Origin: an uncultured Anaerotruncus sp.
GTDB lineage: Bacteria; Bacillota; Clostridia; Oscillospirales; CAG-272
DNA length: 31,499 nucleotides
Reading direction: 5' to 3'
Assembly: GCA_905210995.1 (NCBI GenBank)
Contig: CAJLZE010000021.1
Coordinates: 1-31,499 of the forward strand
Shown: positions 1-6,054 of the stretch, one piece after another
How positions within the stretch are numbered: position 1 is the stretch's first letter
Layout of the letters: each line of letters opens with the position of its first letter
Position numbers and translations under genes: made by a program
The notes under the pieces: model-generated
What the model was told of the DNA's origin: nothing
The model's database searches: none
What the model saw: the letters and a program-made list of their open reading frames with translations, nothing else

Positions 1-192
1 CAGCGGCAGTATGACCGCCGCAGCACCGTTCACAGCCGAATGCCATTCATCGCACCTCACGGCACCGCCGATATCCGATGTGGGATCAAGTCCCCATACG
101 GCGCATTCGATCCCGCTTTCTGACAAAAAACGCGCCGCCGCCGACTGCCGCATATCCCCGCCGAGAAGCGCAGCTTTTATTCTGTAATTCAT
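1..192 (-). CDS. dpaA: Dipicolinate synthase subunit A, N-terminal fragment (runs off the left edge)
   Basis: Reading leftward from the ATG at 192, 64 uninterrupted codons run off the window. The translation starts MNYRIKAALLGGDMRQ, a Rossmann-type beta strand with the GGD-RQ signature seen at the start of DpaA/SpoVFA. It continues with a strand ending in WGLD, then GGAVRCDEW and AAVILPL, which match the usual DpaA N-terminal layout. DpaA and DpaB make dipicolinic acid in the sporulation mother cell; if the call is right, the organism makes, or descends from makers of, endospores. An AGGG lies about 11 bases upstream of the start, a weak ribosome binding site. No convincing sporulation sigma promoter was found. 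Only about a fifth of the protein is present, so the call rests on the N-terminal pattern. Confidence 0.72.
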   Translation of the reverse strand, partial: MNYRIKAALLGGDMRQSAAARFLSESGIECAVWGLDPTSDIGGAVRCDEWHSAVNGAAAVILPL

Positions 193-391
193 TGTTGCCA
201 ATACCCTGATATGTTGATTGCGGACGGCATGAGCGGTCCGCTGTTACATAATATGAGCAAAGTGGGTCCCGCGTGAGCGGAAAAGTGTCGGCCTTCTCCA
301 TCATTTAGCGCGGATTTTGCATTTTCAAATCTCGTAAATTGCATATTTTGAACAAAAATCTGTTATAACGAAAAAAACGGCTCAAAACCTA

Positions 392-420
392 TTGACAAGG
401 CAGGTTTCGTGTGCTAAAAT
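392..420 (+). promoter_or_regulatory. Sigma-A type promoter for the metQNI leader
   Basis: TTGACA at 392-397 and TAAAAT at 415-420 are separated by exactly 17 bases, a near-consensus vegetative promoter. Transcription should start near 427, giving a leader of about 245 bases before metQ. The upstream stretch 193-391 holds no gene; it has a 6-bp inverted repeat (220-225/236-241) of unknown meaning and AT-rich DNA. Confidence 0.85.
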
Positions 421-461
421 ACTGGCATCGAAGAAATAACGTCGGAAGAAGGAGAAGCGAC

Positions 462-572
462 ATGAAAAATGTTGTTTTCGTTAAGAGCGATATGATGATG
501 TCGATGTGCATGTGCTCCATGCGCATGTTTTGTCGCGCCAATATTTCCGATGTGCAGCCTTCCGAGGTCTGA
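462..572 (+). CDS. Met/Cys-rich leader peptide (36 aa), putative attenuation peptide for metQNI
   Basis: This is a short ORF with an excellent start: AAGGAG at 449-454 sits 7 bases before the ATG. The peptide begins MKNVVFVKSD and then has the run MMMSMCMCSMRMFC at residues 11-24: seven Met and three Cys in 14 residues. It ends at TGA 570-572. It lies between a consensus promoter and a Rho-independent terminator, directly ahead of a methionine importer operon. That is the architecture of amino-acid leader peptides such as those of trp, his or ilv operons, with the control codons matching the substrate of the downstream transporter. Inference: ribosome stalling at Met (or Cys) codons when charged tRNA is scarce would favour readthrough into metQ. 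The alternative, a small Met/Cys metal-binding peptide (Cu(I), for example), is less likely given the location. The region carries no SAM riboswitch or T-box signature. Confidence 0.82.
   Translation: MKNVVFVKSDMMMSMCMCSMRMFCRANISDVQPSEV
504..526 (+). promoter_or_regulatory. Hairpin formed by the Met/Cys codon run of the leader
   Basis: ATGTGCATG (504-512) pairs with CATGCGCAT (518-526) around a 5-base loop: 9 bp including one G-U. The stem consists of the Met and Cys codons of the leader peptide, so a translating or stalled ribosome would necessarily open it. Its 3' arm (520-526) can instead pair with ATGTGCA at 550-556 (7 bp, one G-U). The two pairings exclude each other, as expected of an attenuator switch. 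Drawn by eye; not folded computationally. Confidence 0.55.
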
Positions 573-598
573 TATATGGGCTTGTGCCCACAATGTCA
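570..598 (+). promoter_or_regulatory. Second leader hairpin overlapping the leader stop codon
   Basis: TGATAT (570-575) pairs with ATGTCA (593-598), and TGGGC (577-581) pairs with GCCCA (586-590) around a TTGT loop, with a small internal loop between the two helices. The stem includes the leader stop codon and abuts the terminator at 598. A ribosome terminating at 570-572 would disrupt it. The GTGCCC at 584-589 within it is also complementary to GGGCGC (616-621) in the terminator's 3' arm, so this element could take part in antitermination. Function inferred. Confidence 0.45.
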
Positions 599-633
599 AA
601 AAGGGGAACGCCGTCGGGCGCTCCCCTTTTATT
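598..633 (+). terminator. Rho-independent terminator (attenuator) between leader peptide and metQ
   Basis: The run of A at 598-602 followed by GGGGA (603-607) and CGCC (609-612) pairs with GGCG (617-620) and TCCCC (622-626), with a GTCG loop and one mismatch. It is followed by TTTTATTTAT. It lies 25 bases after the leader stop codon and 39 bases before metQ, so transcripts must read through it to express the transporter. Confidence 0.85.
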
Positions 634-671
634 TATAAATTTTTATTTCTCACCGAAAAGGAGTCAAAACC

Positions 672-1523
672 ATGAAAAGAACATTCTCTCTTCTGCTCGC
701 ATCCCTGCTTGTGCTTTTGGCACTTGCTTCTCTCGCATCCTGCGGCAGCAAAGGCGTCACGATCGCCGTCCCCAACGACACGACAAATGAAGCGCGTGCG
801 CTTCTCCTGCTTGAGGCTCAGGGCCTTATAAAGCTCAAAGAAGGCGCCGGCGTCACTGCGACTGTCAGAGACATTGCAGAAAACCCCTACAACATAAAGT
901 TCCGCGAAGTGGAAGCCGCACAGCTTCCCAACTTCCTCAAGGATGTTGACTACGCCGTTATCAACTCCAATTACGCCATCTCCGCCGGTCTTAACCCCAC
1001 CAAGGATTCCGTTGCGATCGAAGGCTCATACTCCGCATACGCCAACATACTTGCCGTCAAGGAAGGCAACGAGCAGAAGCCCGCTATCAAGGCTCTCGTA
1101 GCTGCTCTTGAAAGCAAGCAGGTCAAGGATTTCATCAGCACCAAATATAACGGCGACATTGCAAGCACGGTCGATAACCCCACCGACGGTTATGATTCCT
1201 CTGTCAACTACAGCGAGCTTGCCGGAACAAAGATCTCGGTAGCTGCATCTCCTACACCTCACGCCGAAATTCTTGAAGAAGTCAAGAAGATCCTTGCAGC
1301 CAAGGATATAACCCTTGAGATCAAAGTTCTCTCCGACTACGTTGTTCCGAACACCGTTGTCGAAAGCGGTGAATGCGACGCCAACTACTTCCAGCACACC
1401 CCTTACCTCAAGGACTTCAACGAGAAGAACGGAACTCACATCGTGTCTGTTGCCTCTATTCATGTTGAACCCATGGGCGTATATTCCTCTACTCACAAGA
1501 CCCTCGACGATATCAAAAAATAA
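672..1523 (+). CDS. metQ: Methionine-binding lipoprotein MetQ, circularly permuted
   Basis: A 283-aa substrate-binding lipoprotein of the MetQ/NlpA family. The signal peptide ends in the lipobox LASC, lipidated Cys at residue 24. What follows is unusual. Residues 28-164 correspond to the canonical C-terminal half: VTIAVPNDTTNEARALLLL near 29-47, ENPYN at 70-74, EAAQLP at 81-86, AVINSNYA at 95-102, SAYANI at 121-126, DFISTKYNG at 153-161. A linker of about 20 residues (165-185) follows. Residues 186-283 are the canonical N-terminal half: KISVAASPTPHAEIL at 187-201, DYVVPN at 222-227, DANYFQHTPYL at 236-246, EPMGVYS at 266-272, ending TLDDIKK. In ordinary MetQ the order is the reverse, and the TLDDI-type segment runs straight into the AVPNDPTN-type segment. 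All family motifs are present once, so this is a permutation, not a truncation or tandem copy. AAAAGGAG lies 8 bases before the start. First gene of metQNI, behind the attenuator. Confidence 0.93.
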   Translation: MKRTFSLLLASLLVLLALASLASCGSKGVTIAVPNDTTNEARALLLLEAQGLIKLKEGAGVTATVRDIAENPYNIKFREVEAAQLPNFLKDVDYAVINSNYAISAGLNPTKDSVAIEGSYSAYANILAVKEGNEQKPAIKALVAALESKQVKDFISTKYNGDIASTVDNPTDGYDSSVNYSELAGTKISVAASPTPHAEILEEVKKILAAKDITLEIKVLSDYVVPNTVVESGECDANYFQHTPYLKDFNEKNGTHIVSVASIHVEPMGVYSSTHKTLDDIKK

Positions 1524-1544
1524 TTTGAAGGAAAGCTCCGGACA

Positions 1545-2543
1545 ATGATACAGATCAAGAACTTATGCAAGACATATGACGGAGCCGCCGGAAAGGTAAC
1601 AGCCCTTAACAACATAGATCTCACCGTGAATGACGGTGAGATCTATGGGATAATCGGTATGAGCGGTGCCGGAAAAAGCACGCTCGTACGCTGTATAAAT
1701 ATGCTTGAACGCCCCACGTCGGGCGATATCGTCATTGACGGCGTAAGCATGACATCCCTTTCTCCGGCACAGCTCCGCGAAGCACGCAGAAATATCACAA
1801 TGATATTTCAGGGCTTCAATCTTCTGATGCAGAAAAACTGCCTCAAAAACGTCTGCTTTCCGATGGAGCTTGCCGGCGTTCCCAAGGACAAGGCTGCGAA
1901 GCGCGCCGCCGAGCTTCTTGAAATGGTCGGGCTTCCGGACAAGGCCAAAGCATACCCGGCGCAGCTTTCGGGTGGTCAGCAGCAGCGCGTTGCCATTGCG
2001 CGTGCGCTCGCGACCGATCCGAAAGTGCTTTTGTGCGATGAGGCAACAAGCGCTCTCGACCCAAATACCACGCACTCGATACTCGGTCTTATACGCGAGA
2101 TAAATCGGCGCCTCGGCATAACCGTAATCGTAATAACACATCAAATGAGCGTTGTTGAAGAGATATGCACTCATGTTGCAATTCTCGACAACGGCGAGAT
2201 CGTTGAAAAAGGCGCTGTAGGCACAGTATTCGCAAGTCCGAAATCTGCCGCAGCGCGCCGTCTTGTTTTTCCGAACGGTGCGGACGAATGTGTTTCCAAT
2301 CCCCTTCACGAAAAAAGGCTCCGTATAATCTTCAACGGAGCAAAAGCGGCAAGCACGCCATGGATCGCAAGAATGGCTCAGGAGAAGAATGTTCTTGTTA
2401 ACATCGTGTCAGCCGCAACGCGGACGATCGATGACAAGACATACGGTTCGATGCTGCTCGGCGTTCCGGGGGGACACGAAAAAACGCAGGCGGTCAAGGA
2501 ATATCTCGGCTCCATCGAGAACGTGACCGTTGAGGAGGTTTGA
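1545..2543 (+). CDS. metN: Methionine ABC transporter ATP-binding protein MetN
   Basis: A 332-aa cytoplasmic ATPase that powers methionine import with MetQ and MetI. Walker A GMSGAGKST is at residues 38-46, the Q-loop Gln at 89, the ABC signature LSGGQ at 141-145 and Walker B LLCDEATSALD at about 159-169. A C-terminal NIL-type domain (about 255-332) follows; in known MetNI this domain binds methionine and inhibits transport when internal methionine is high. The domain order is normal, in contrast to MetQ. The gene starts 21 bases after the metQ stop, with a GAAGGAAAG ribosome binding site. A perfect 15-bp inverted repeat lies within codons 23-34. The metI start follows the stop codon by one base, so the two are almost certainly coupled. 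Confidence 0.96.
   Translation: MIQIKNLCKTYDGAAGKVTALNNIDLTVNDGEIYGIIGMSGAGKSTLVRCINMLERPTSGDIVIDGVSMTSLSPAQLREARRNITMIFQGFNLLMQKNCLKNVCFPMELAGVPKDKAAKRAAELLEMVGLPDKAKAYPAQLSGGQQQRVAIARALATDPKVLLCDEATSALDPNTTHSILGLIREINRRLGITVIVITHQMSVVEEICTHVAILDNGEIVEKGAVGTVFASPKSAAARRLVFPNGADECVSNPLHEKRLRIIFNGAKAASTPWIARMAQEKNVLVNIVSAATRTIDDKTYGSMLLGVPGGHEKTQAVKEYLGSIENVTVEEV
1613..1647 (+). repeat. Perfect 15-bp inverted repeat inside metN
   Basis: CATAGATCTCACCGT (1613-1627) is followed by the 5-base loop GAATG and its exact reverse complement ACGGTGAGATCTATG (1633-1647). It lies in the metN reading frame about 70 bases after the start and encodes part of the strand before Walker A. In mRNA it would be a very stable hairpin near the 5' end of metN. 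Confidence 0.95.
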
Positions 2544-2544
2544 A

Positions 2545-3243
2545 ATGTCAAACACATTTACGCCCGAAAAGATCGCATACGCGCTTGATCTGCTCAAAAG
2601 CGAGATCCCGTTTGCCATCTGGGAAACATTTTATGTCACCGTTATCGCAACGCTGTTTGCGTTTGTGATCGGGCTTCCGCTCGGCGTCATTCTTGTATGC
2701 GGCGAAAAAAACGGCATCCTGCCGCTTCCCCGCTGGCTCATGAAGGTGATAAACATTATCGTAAACCTTCTGCGCTCGGTGCCCTTTATTATTCTTATCG
2801 TCGTCGTATTTCCTCTCACAAGGCTTATTGTCGGAACGACGATAGGCTCGGTTGCATCGATAGTTCCGCTCGTTATTGCCGCATTTCCCTTTGTCGCAAG
2901 ACTGGTAGAGAGCAGTCTGCGAGAGGTGAATCCCAATATTATTGAAGCCGCCCTCAGCATGGGCGCGACTCCTTTTCAGATAATAACCAAAGTAATGATA
3001 CCCGAAAGTGTTCCTTCGCTTATATCAAACGCCGCCATCGCCGTGACCACGATACTGGGTTATACGGCAATGAGCGGCGCGATAGGCGGGGGCGGGCTCG
3101 GCAACATCGCCATAATGATCGGCTACAACAGGTATAATTATCTTGTGATAATCGAAACCGTTGTACTGCTCATCGTAATGGTCCAGATCTTCCAGAGCCT
3201 CGGCACTTTTCTTTCCCGCAAGTCCGATAAAAGACTCAAATAA
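2545..3243 (+). CDS. metI: Methionine ABC transporter permease MetI
   Basis: A 232-aa inner-membrane permease of the MetI family. It is hydrophobic throughout, with about five membrane segments, starting with one at residues about 22-50 after the amphipathic FAIWETFYVT stretch. The cytoplasmic EAA loop that docks on MetN is visible as EAALSMGATPFQI. The start is the ATG at 2545, one base after the metN stop and 6 bases after GAGGAGG; an in-frame ATG at 2530 would overlap metN and has no comparable ribosome binding site. Last gene of metQNI; it converges with pcrA, leaving only 9 bases between stop codons. Confidence 0.95.
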   Translation: MSNTFTPEKIAYALDLLKSEIPFAIWETFYVTVIATLFAFVIGLPLGVILVCGEKNGILPLPRWLMKVINIIVNLLRSVPFIILIVVVFPLTRLIVGTTIGSVASIVPLVIAAFPFVARLVESSLREVNPNIIEAALSMGATPFQIITKVMIPESVPSLISNAAIAVTTILGYTAMSGAIGGGGLGNIAIMIGYNRYNYLVIIETVVLLIVMVQIFQSLGTFLSRKSDKRLK

Positions 3244-3252
3244 TTTTTACGG

Positions 3253-5703
3253 TCAAAGCTTGCGCAGCTTTGCGTAGCTTGCCATAAGCTTTTTGGTGCC
3301 GACACGGTCGAATACGATCTCGTATAGCCTGTCGGCGCCCATTTGTTTGGCTGAAATAACTTCACCCTCGCCGAAAACGGGGTGCAGGACGCGTGTACCG
3401 GGGACAAAGCTCTCGACCGCCTGACGCTGCATGGTCGGAGCCGGTGTTTTGTTCACGGTCAGCCTGTCCTGTGACATTGCCGACGCACGCGGACGTGCGG
3501 ACGGTCCGCGCATGGTGCGTGTGGAATAAGTCACATTGCCTTCTTCATCAAACGACGCCCTGAACGGCACTCTGCCGTCGGGAGCGTTATTTTTTTGCGA
3601 TTCATCTTCTTCTTCGATATATTCAGCCGGAATGTCCTCCACAAACCGCGACTCGGCATTGAACTGCGTGCGCCCGTACATTGTGCGGGTCTTGGCGCGC
3701 AGTATTATGAGCTCACGTTTTGCACGCGTTATTGCAACGTATGCAAGGCGACGCTCCTCTTCAAGCTCCTCGGGATCGGATATTGCCTGTGAGGACGGGA
3801 ATATTCCCTCCTCCATGCCGGGCAGGAACACCACGGGAAACTCAAGCCCCTTTGCCGAATGGATCGTCATGAGAACGACGGCATCTGCGTTTTCGTCGAA
3901 TCTGTCAACGTCGGCTACGAGCGCGTTTTCCTCAAGAAAACCGGTGAGCGTAGGCTCTTCATCCGACTTCATATATTCCATAATACCGGATATGAATTCG
4001 TTTACGTTGTCTATCCGCTCGGCTTCCTCTTTTCCGGCATCCTCAAGCATCTTCATATAGCCGGTCTTATCAAGGACCTGACGCACGAAAGCGTCAAGCG
4101 GGCAGCCGTCGCTTAGTATTTTCGTCAGCTCTTCAATAGTTGATGCAAATCCCTCAAGTGACGGAGCTGCACGCAGCAGTGCGGTATACGACGATGCATG
4201 CAGCATCACATCGAACATTGACATTCCGGTCTCGTTTGCAATGTCCTCGACAGCCTCAAGCGTCTTGGCGCCTATCTTGCGTCGCGGCTCATTTATTATT
4301 CGCAGCAGCCGCTCGCGGTCCGCGTGGTTGTTTATGACCTGAAGATATGCCACGGTGTCGCGTATCTCCTTGCGGTCGCTGAAACGAAGTCCGCCGTAAA
4401 TGCGATAAGGTATGCCGCTCTTGGCGAATGCACGTTCGACGCTGCTTGCCTGAGCATTGACGCGGTACAGGACCGCAAAATCACGGTATGTATATTTGTC
4501 CGTCGCAATATGCTTCAGGATCGAATCGGCAATGGCACGAGATTCGGCTATCTGATCCTCCGTGACGCGATAGGAAATAAGCTCGCCGGAAGCATTTGAG
4601 GTCCAAAGTGTTTTTTCGTGACGCGATTCGTTCTTGCTTATGACCGCATTGGCGGCGCTGAGTATCGTTGAGGTCGAACGGTAGTTCTGCTCAAGCTTTA
4701 TCACCTTGGCATCTGCATAGTGACGGTCAAACGACAGAATATTTTCGATCGTCGCACCGCGGAAACGGTAAATACTCTGATCATCGTCACCGACGACCAT
4801 TATGTTACGCCATTCCGACGCAAAAAGCGCACAAAGCTCAAACTGAGCAAGGTTCGTGTCCTGATACTCGTCGATGCAGACATACCTGAACTTGTGGGCA
4901 TAATAGCTGCGCACATCATCGTTTTCACGCAAGAGCGTAACAGTCTGCATTATGATGTCGTCAAAATCCATTGCATTGGAGCTTTTGAGCATGCGCTGAT
5001 ATTCGGTATATACCTTGGCATACACCTGCTCCCTGTATCCGCCCGACTCCATTGCAAATGCCTCGGGGGTGAGCACCTTCTCCTTCGCCTTGCTTATCAC
5101 ACCGGCAACCGTTTTGAACGGAAACTGCTTGTCGTCCACGTTCACGTTTTTCATTGCCTTGATGATCGCTTTTTTCTGATCGTCGGTATCGTAGATCGTC
5201 ACCTGAGATGTGTAACCTATGCGGTTGGCGTATTTTCTGATTATCCGCATACAAATGGAATGAAATGTTCCCGCCCACACGTCGGAGGCGATCTCCGGAT
5301 CATCGAACATAGCTGCAAGCCGCGTTTTGATTTCGTTCGCAGCCTTGTTCGTGAATGTTATAGCAAGAACGTTCCACGGCGCCGATGGTTCCGATGCGAA
5401 CTCGTCAAGTATAGGTCTTATATCCTCCGGCGACAGCTCCTCGGCAGCTTCAAGATCCGAAACGTATGCCTCGCCGAGACCGTCCGGAACACGGTCTGAA
5501 TAGTATGCGTTACCGTACCTTATTATCTGTGCGATCCGGCGCACAAGCACCGTGGTTTTTCCGCTCCCCGCGCCTGCAATGACGAGCAGAGGACCGTTTA
5601 CGGTAAACACCGCATCGCGCTGCTGAGGATTGAGCCCCTCTAGCGCCTTGTCAAACAATTTTCTCTTTGCCGCAAGATAGCGGTCATCAATTTCTGATCT
5701 CAT
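3253..5703 (-). CDS. pcrA: ATP-dependent DNA helicase PcrA (UvrD/Rep family, superfamily 1)
   Basis: A 3'-5' DNA helicase for repair and removal of transcription-replication conflicts, 816 aa. The Q-motif LNPQQRDAV is at residues 24-32 and Walker A AGAGSGKTT at 43-51. Later come the VVGDDDQSIYRFRGA and EQNYRST motifs, VVLMTIHSAKGLEF, and LAYVAITRAKREL. The C-terminal 60 residues (PGTRVLHPVFGEGEV... then KKLMASYAKLRKL) match the PcrA Tudor-like domain that contacts RNA polymerase, which favours PcrA over UvrD. An acidic insertion of roughly 50 residues separates Walker A from ITFTNKAA, making the protein longer than typical PcrA. The ATG at 5703 is preferred because GAAAGG precedes it by 10 bases; an upstream in-frame ATG at 5730 lacks a ribosome binding site. 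Confidence 0.95.
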   Translation of the reverse strand: MRSEIDDRYLAAKRKLFDKALEGLNPQQRDAVFTVNGPLLVIAGAGSGKTTVLVRRIAQIIRYGNAYYSDRVPDGLGEAYVSDLEAAEELSPEDIRPILDEFASEPSAPWNVLAITFTNKAANEIKTRLAAMFDDPEIASDVWAGTFHSICMRIIRKYANRIGYTSQVTIYDTDDQKKAIIKAMKNVNVDDKQFPFKTVAGVISKAKEKVLTPEAFAMESGGYREQVYAKVYTEYQRMLKSSNAMDFDDIIMQTVTLLRENDDVRSYYAHKFRYVCIDEYQDTNLAQFELCALFASEWRNIMVVGDDDQSIYRFRGATIENILSFDRHYADAKVIKLEQNYRSTSTILSAANAVISKNESRHEKTLWTSNASGELISYRVTEDQIAESRAIADSILKHIATDKYTYRDFAVLYRVNAQASSVERAFAKSGIPYRIYGGLRFSDRKEIRDTVAYLQVINNHADRERLLRIINEPRRKIGAKTLEAVEDIANETGMSMFDVMLHASSYTALLRAAPSLEGFASTIEELTKILSDGCPLDAFVRQVLDKTGYMKMLEDAGKEEAERIDNVNEFISGIMEYMKSDEEPTLTGFLEENALVADVDRFDENADAVVLMTIHSAKGLEFPVVFLPGMEEGIFPSSQAISDPEELEEERRLAYVAITRAKRELIILRAKTRTMYGRTQFNAESRFVEDIPAEYIEEEDESQKNNAPDGRVPFRASFDEEGNVTYSTRTMRGPSARPRASAMSQDRLTVNKTPAPTMQRQAVESFVPGTRVLHPVFGEGEVISAKQMGADRLYEIVFDRVGTKKLMASYAKLRKL
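3254..3295 (+). terminator. Possible weak terminator for metQNI inside the pcrA 3' end
   Basis: AAAGCTT at 3255-3261 is complementary to AAGCTTT at 3287-3293, enclosing the smaller pairings CAAAGCT/AGCTTTG (3254-3260/3266-3272) and AGCTT/AAGCT (3276-3280/3286-3290). The last is followed by TTTT and GG. The stems are short and lie inside the end of the convergent pcrA gene, so this is tentative. Confidence 0.35.
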
Positions 5704-5744
5704 ATATGTATATGCCTTTCGATATGTCATACCGGGAATAGATA

Positions 5745-5772
5745 GGGGGCTGCCGCCTGAGCGCCAGCCCCC
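5745..5772 (-). terminator. Strong GC hairpin between the Asn/Gln mini-gene and pcrA
   Basis: GGGGGCTG and CAGCCCCC form a perfect 8-bp stem around a 12-base loop. On the minus strand it is followed by TATCTATT, a poor U-tract, so it may be a weak terminator or an RNA-stabilising hairpin. pcrA starts 42 bases further on and has no obvious promoter of its own, so some readthrough seems needed. Confidence 0.45.
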
Positions 5773-5828
5773 GTCGTTAGCGGTCGGATCTCAAAACTTT
5801 TCGGAGACGTGCTCCGTATGCACCCGTG

Positions 5829-5966
5829 TCAGTCGTTTTCCTTGTTGTTTTTGCTGTTCTGCTGATTCTGGTTCTGCTGCTGATGCTGATTCTGCTGGTT
5901 CTGCTGATTCTGCTGCTGGTTCTGGCTCTGCTGATTCTGACGGTTCTGATTCTTGTTGTTTTCCAT
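5829..5966 (-). CDS. 45-residue Asn/Gln-rich mini-protein, function unknown
   Basis: The ORF starts at the ATG at 5966, with GGAG 11 bases upstream. The protein is 45 aa, of which 19 are Gln and 15 Asn (about three quarters); the rest are Lys, Arg, Ser, His, Glu, Asp and the initiator Met. It has no aliphatic or aromatic residue at all. The core consists of QQN and QNQ units encoded by CAG/CAA and AAC/AAT codons, so the DNA is near-repetitive and its length could vary between strains. It lies between a terminator (5994-6024) and a GC hairpin (5745-5772). Gln/Asn-rich small proteins include gamma-type small acid-soluble spore proteins, but the usual SspE-type repeat is not present, so that is only a possibility. 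It could also be a non-coding repeat; the ribosome binding site and isolated ORF favour coding. Confidence 0.55.
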   Translation of the reverse strand: MENNKNQNRQNQQSQNQQQNQQNQQNQHQQQNQNQQNSKNNKEND

Positions 5967-5993
5967 TGTTTTAAACACTCCATGCCGTAAGGC

Positions 5994-6024
5994 GGAAAAA
6001 TTTGCACGGTCTTTTGACCGCAAA
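5994..6024 (-). terminator. Rho-independent terminator after the secA-linked membrane genes
   Basis: On the minus strand TTTGC-GGTC pairs with GACC-(GT)-GCAAA around an AAAA loop (6001-6024), directly followed by TTTTTCC (6000-5994). It lies 31 bases after the stop of the 470-aa membrane gene, so it probably ends the secA operon transcript. The start codon of the Asn/Gln mini-gene lies 28 bases beyond the U-tract. Confidence 0.7.
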
Positions 6025-6054
6025 CTAAGTATTCCCGCAGCGCGACACGATTAT

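Noticed and set aside
193..300. Sporulation sigma promoter for dpaA
   Set aside because: A CATATTATG on the minus strand resembles a mother-cell -10 only partly and no -35 partner fits.
86..304. 72-codon minus-strand ORF at the left edge
   Set aside because: It overlaps the dpaA start in another frame and its sequence is not protein-like.
421..671. SAM riboswitch or Met T-box upstream of metQ
   Set aside because: Neither the S-box core nor the T-box AGGGTGGNACCGCG element is visible; the leader instead contains a well-formed short ORF and a simple terminator.
506..790. 94-codon plus-strand ORF running through the leader and into metQ
   Set aside because: It crosses the terminator, overlaps metQ in another frame, and lacks a ribosome binding site. 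The 462-572 ORF has the proper signals.
672..1523. Truncated or frameshifted metQ, or tandem fused metQ
   Set aside because: The frame is intact from signal peptide to stop, each family motif occurs exactly once, and both halves are complete; only the order is swapped.
4720..5499. 259-codon plus-strand ORF antisense to pcrA
   Set aside because: A mirror ORF created by pcrA codon bias; no ribosome binding site or recognisable motifs. The same applies to long antisense ORFs within secA, dnaE, murB, metN and the topoisomerase gene.
5777..6007. Arg/Ser/Thr-rich ORF in an alternative frame of the Asn/Gln tract
   Set aside because: Generated by the same CAG/AAC repeat read in another frame, crossing a terminator; the Asn/Gln frame has the ribosome binding site.
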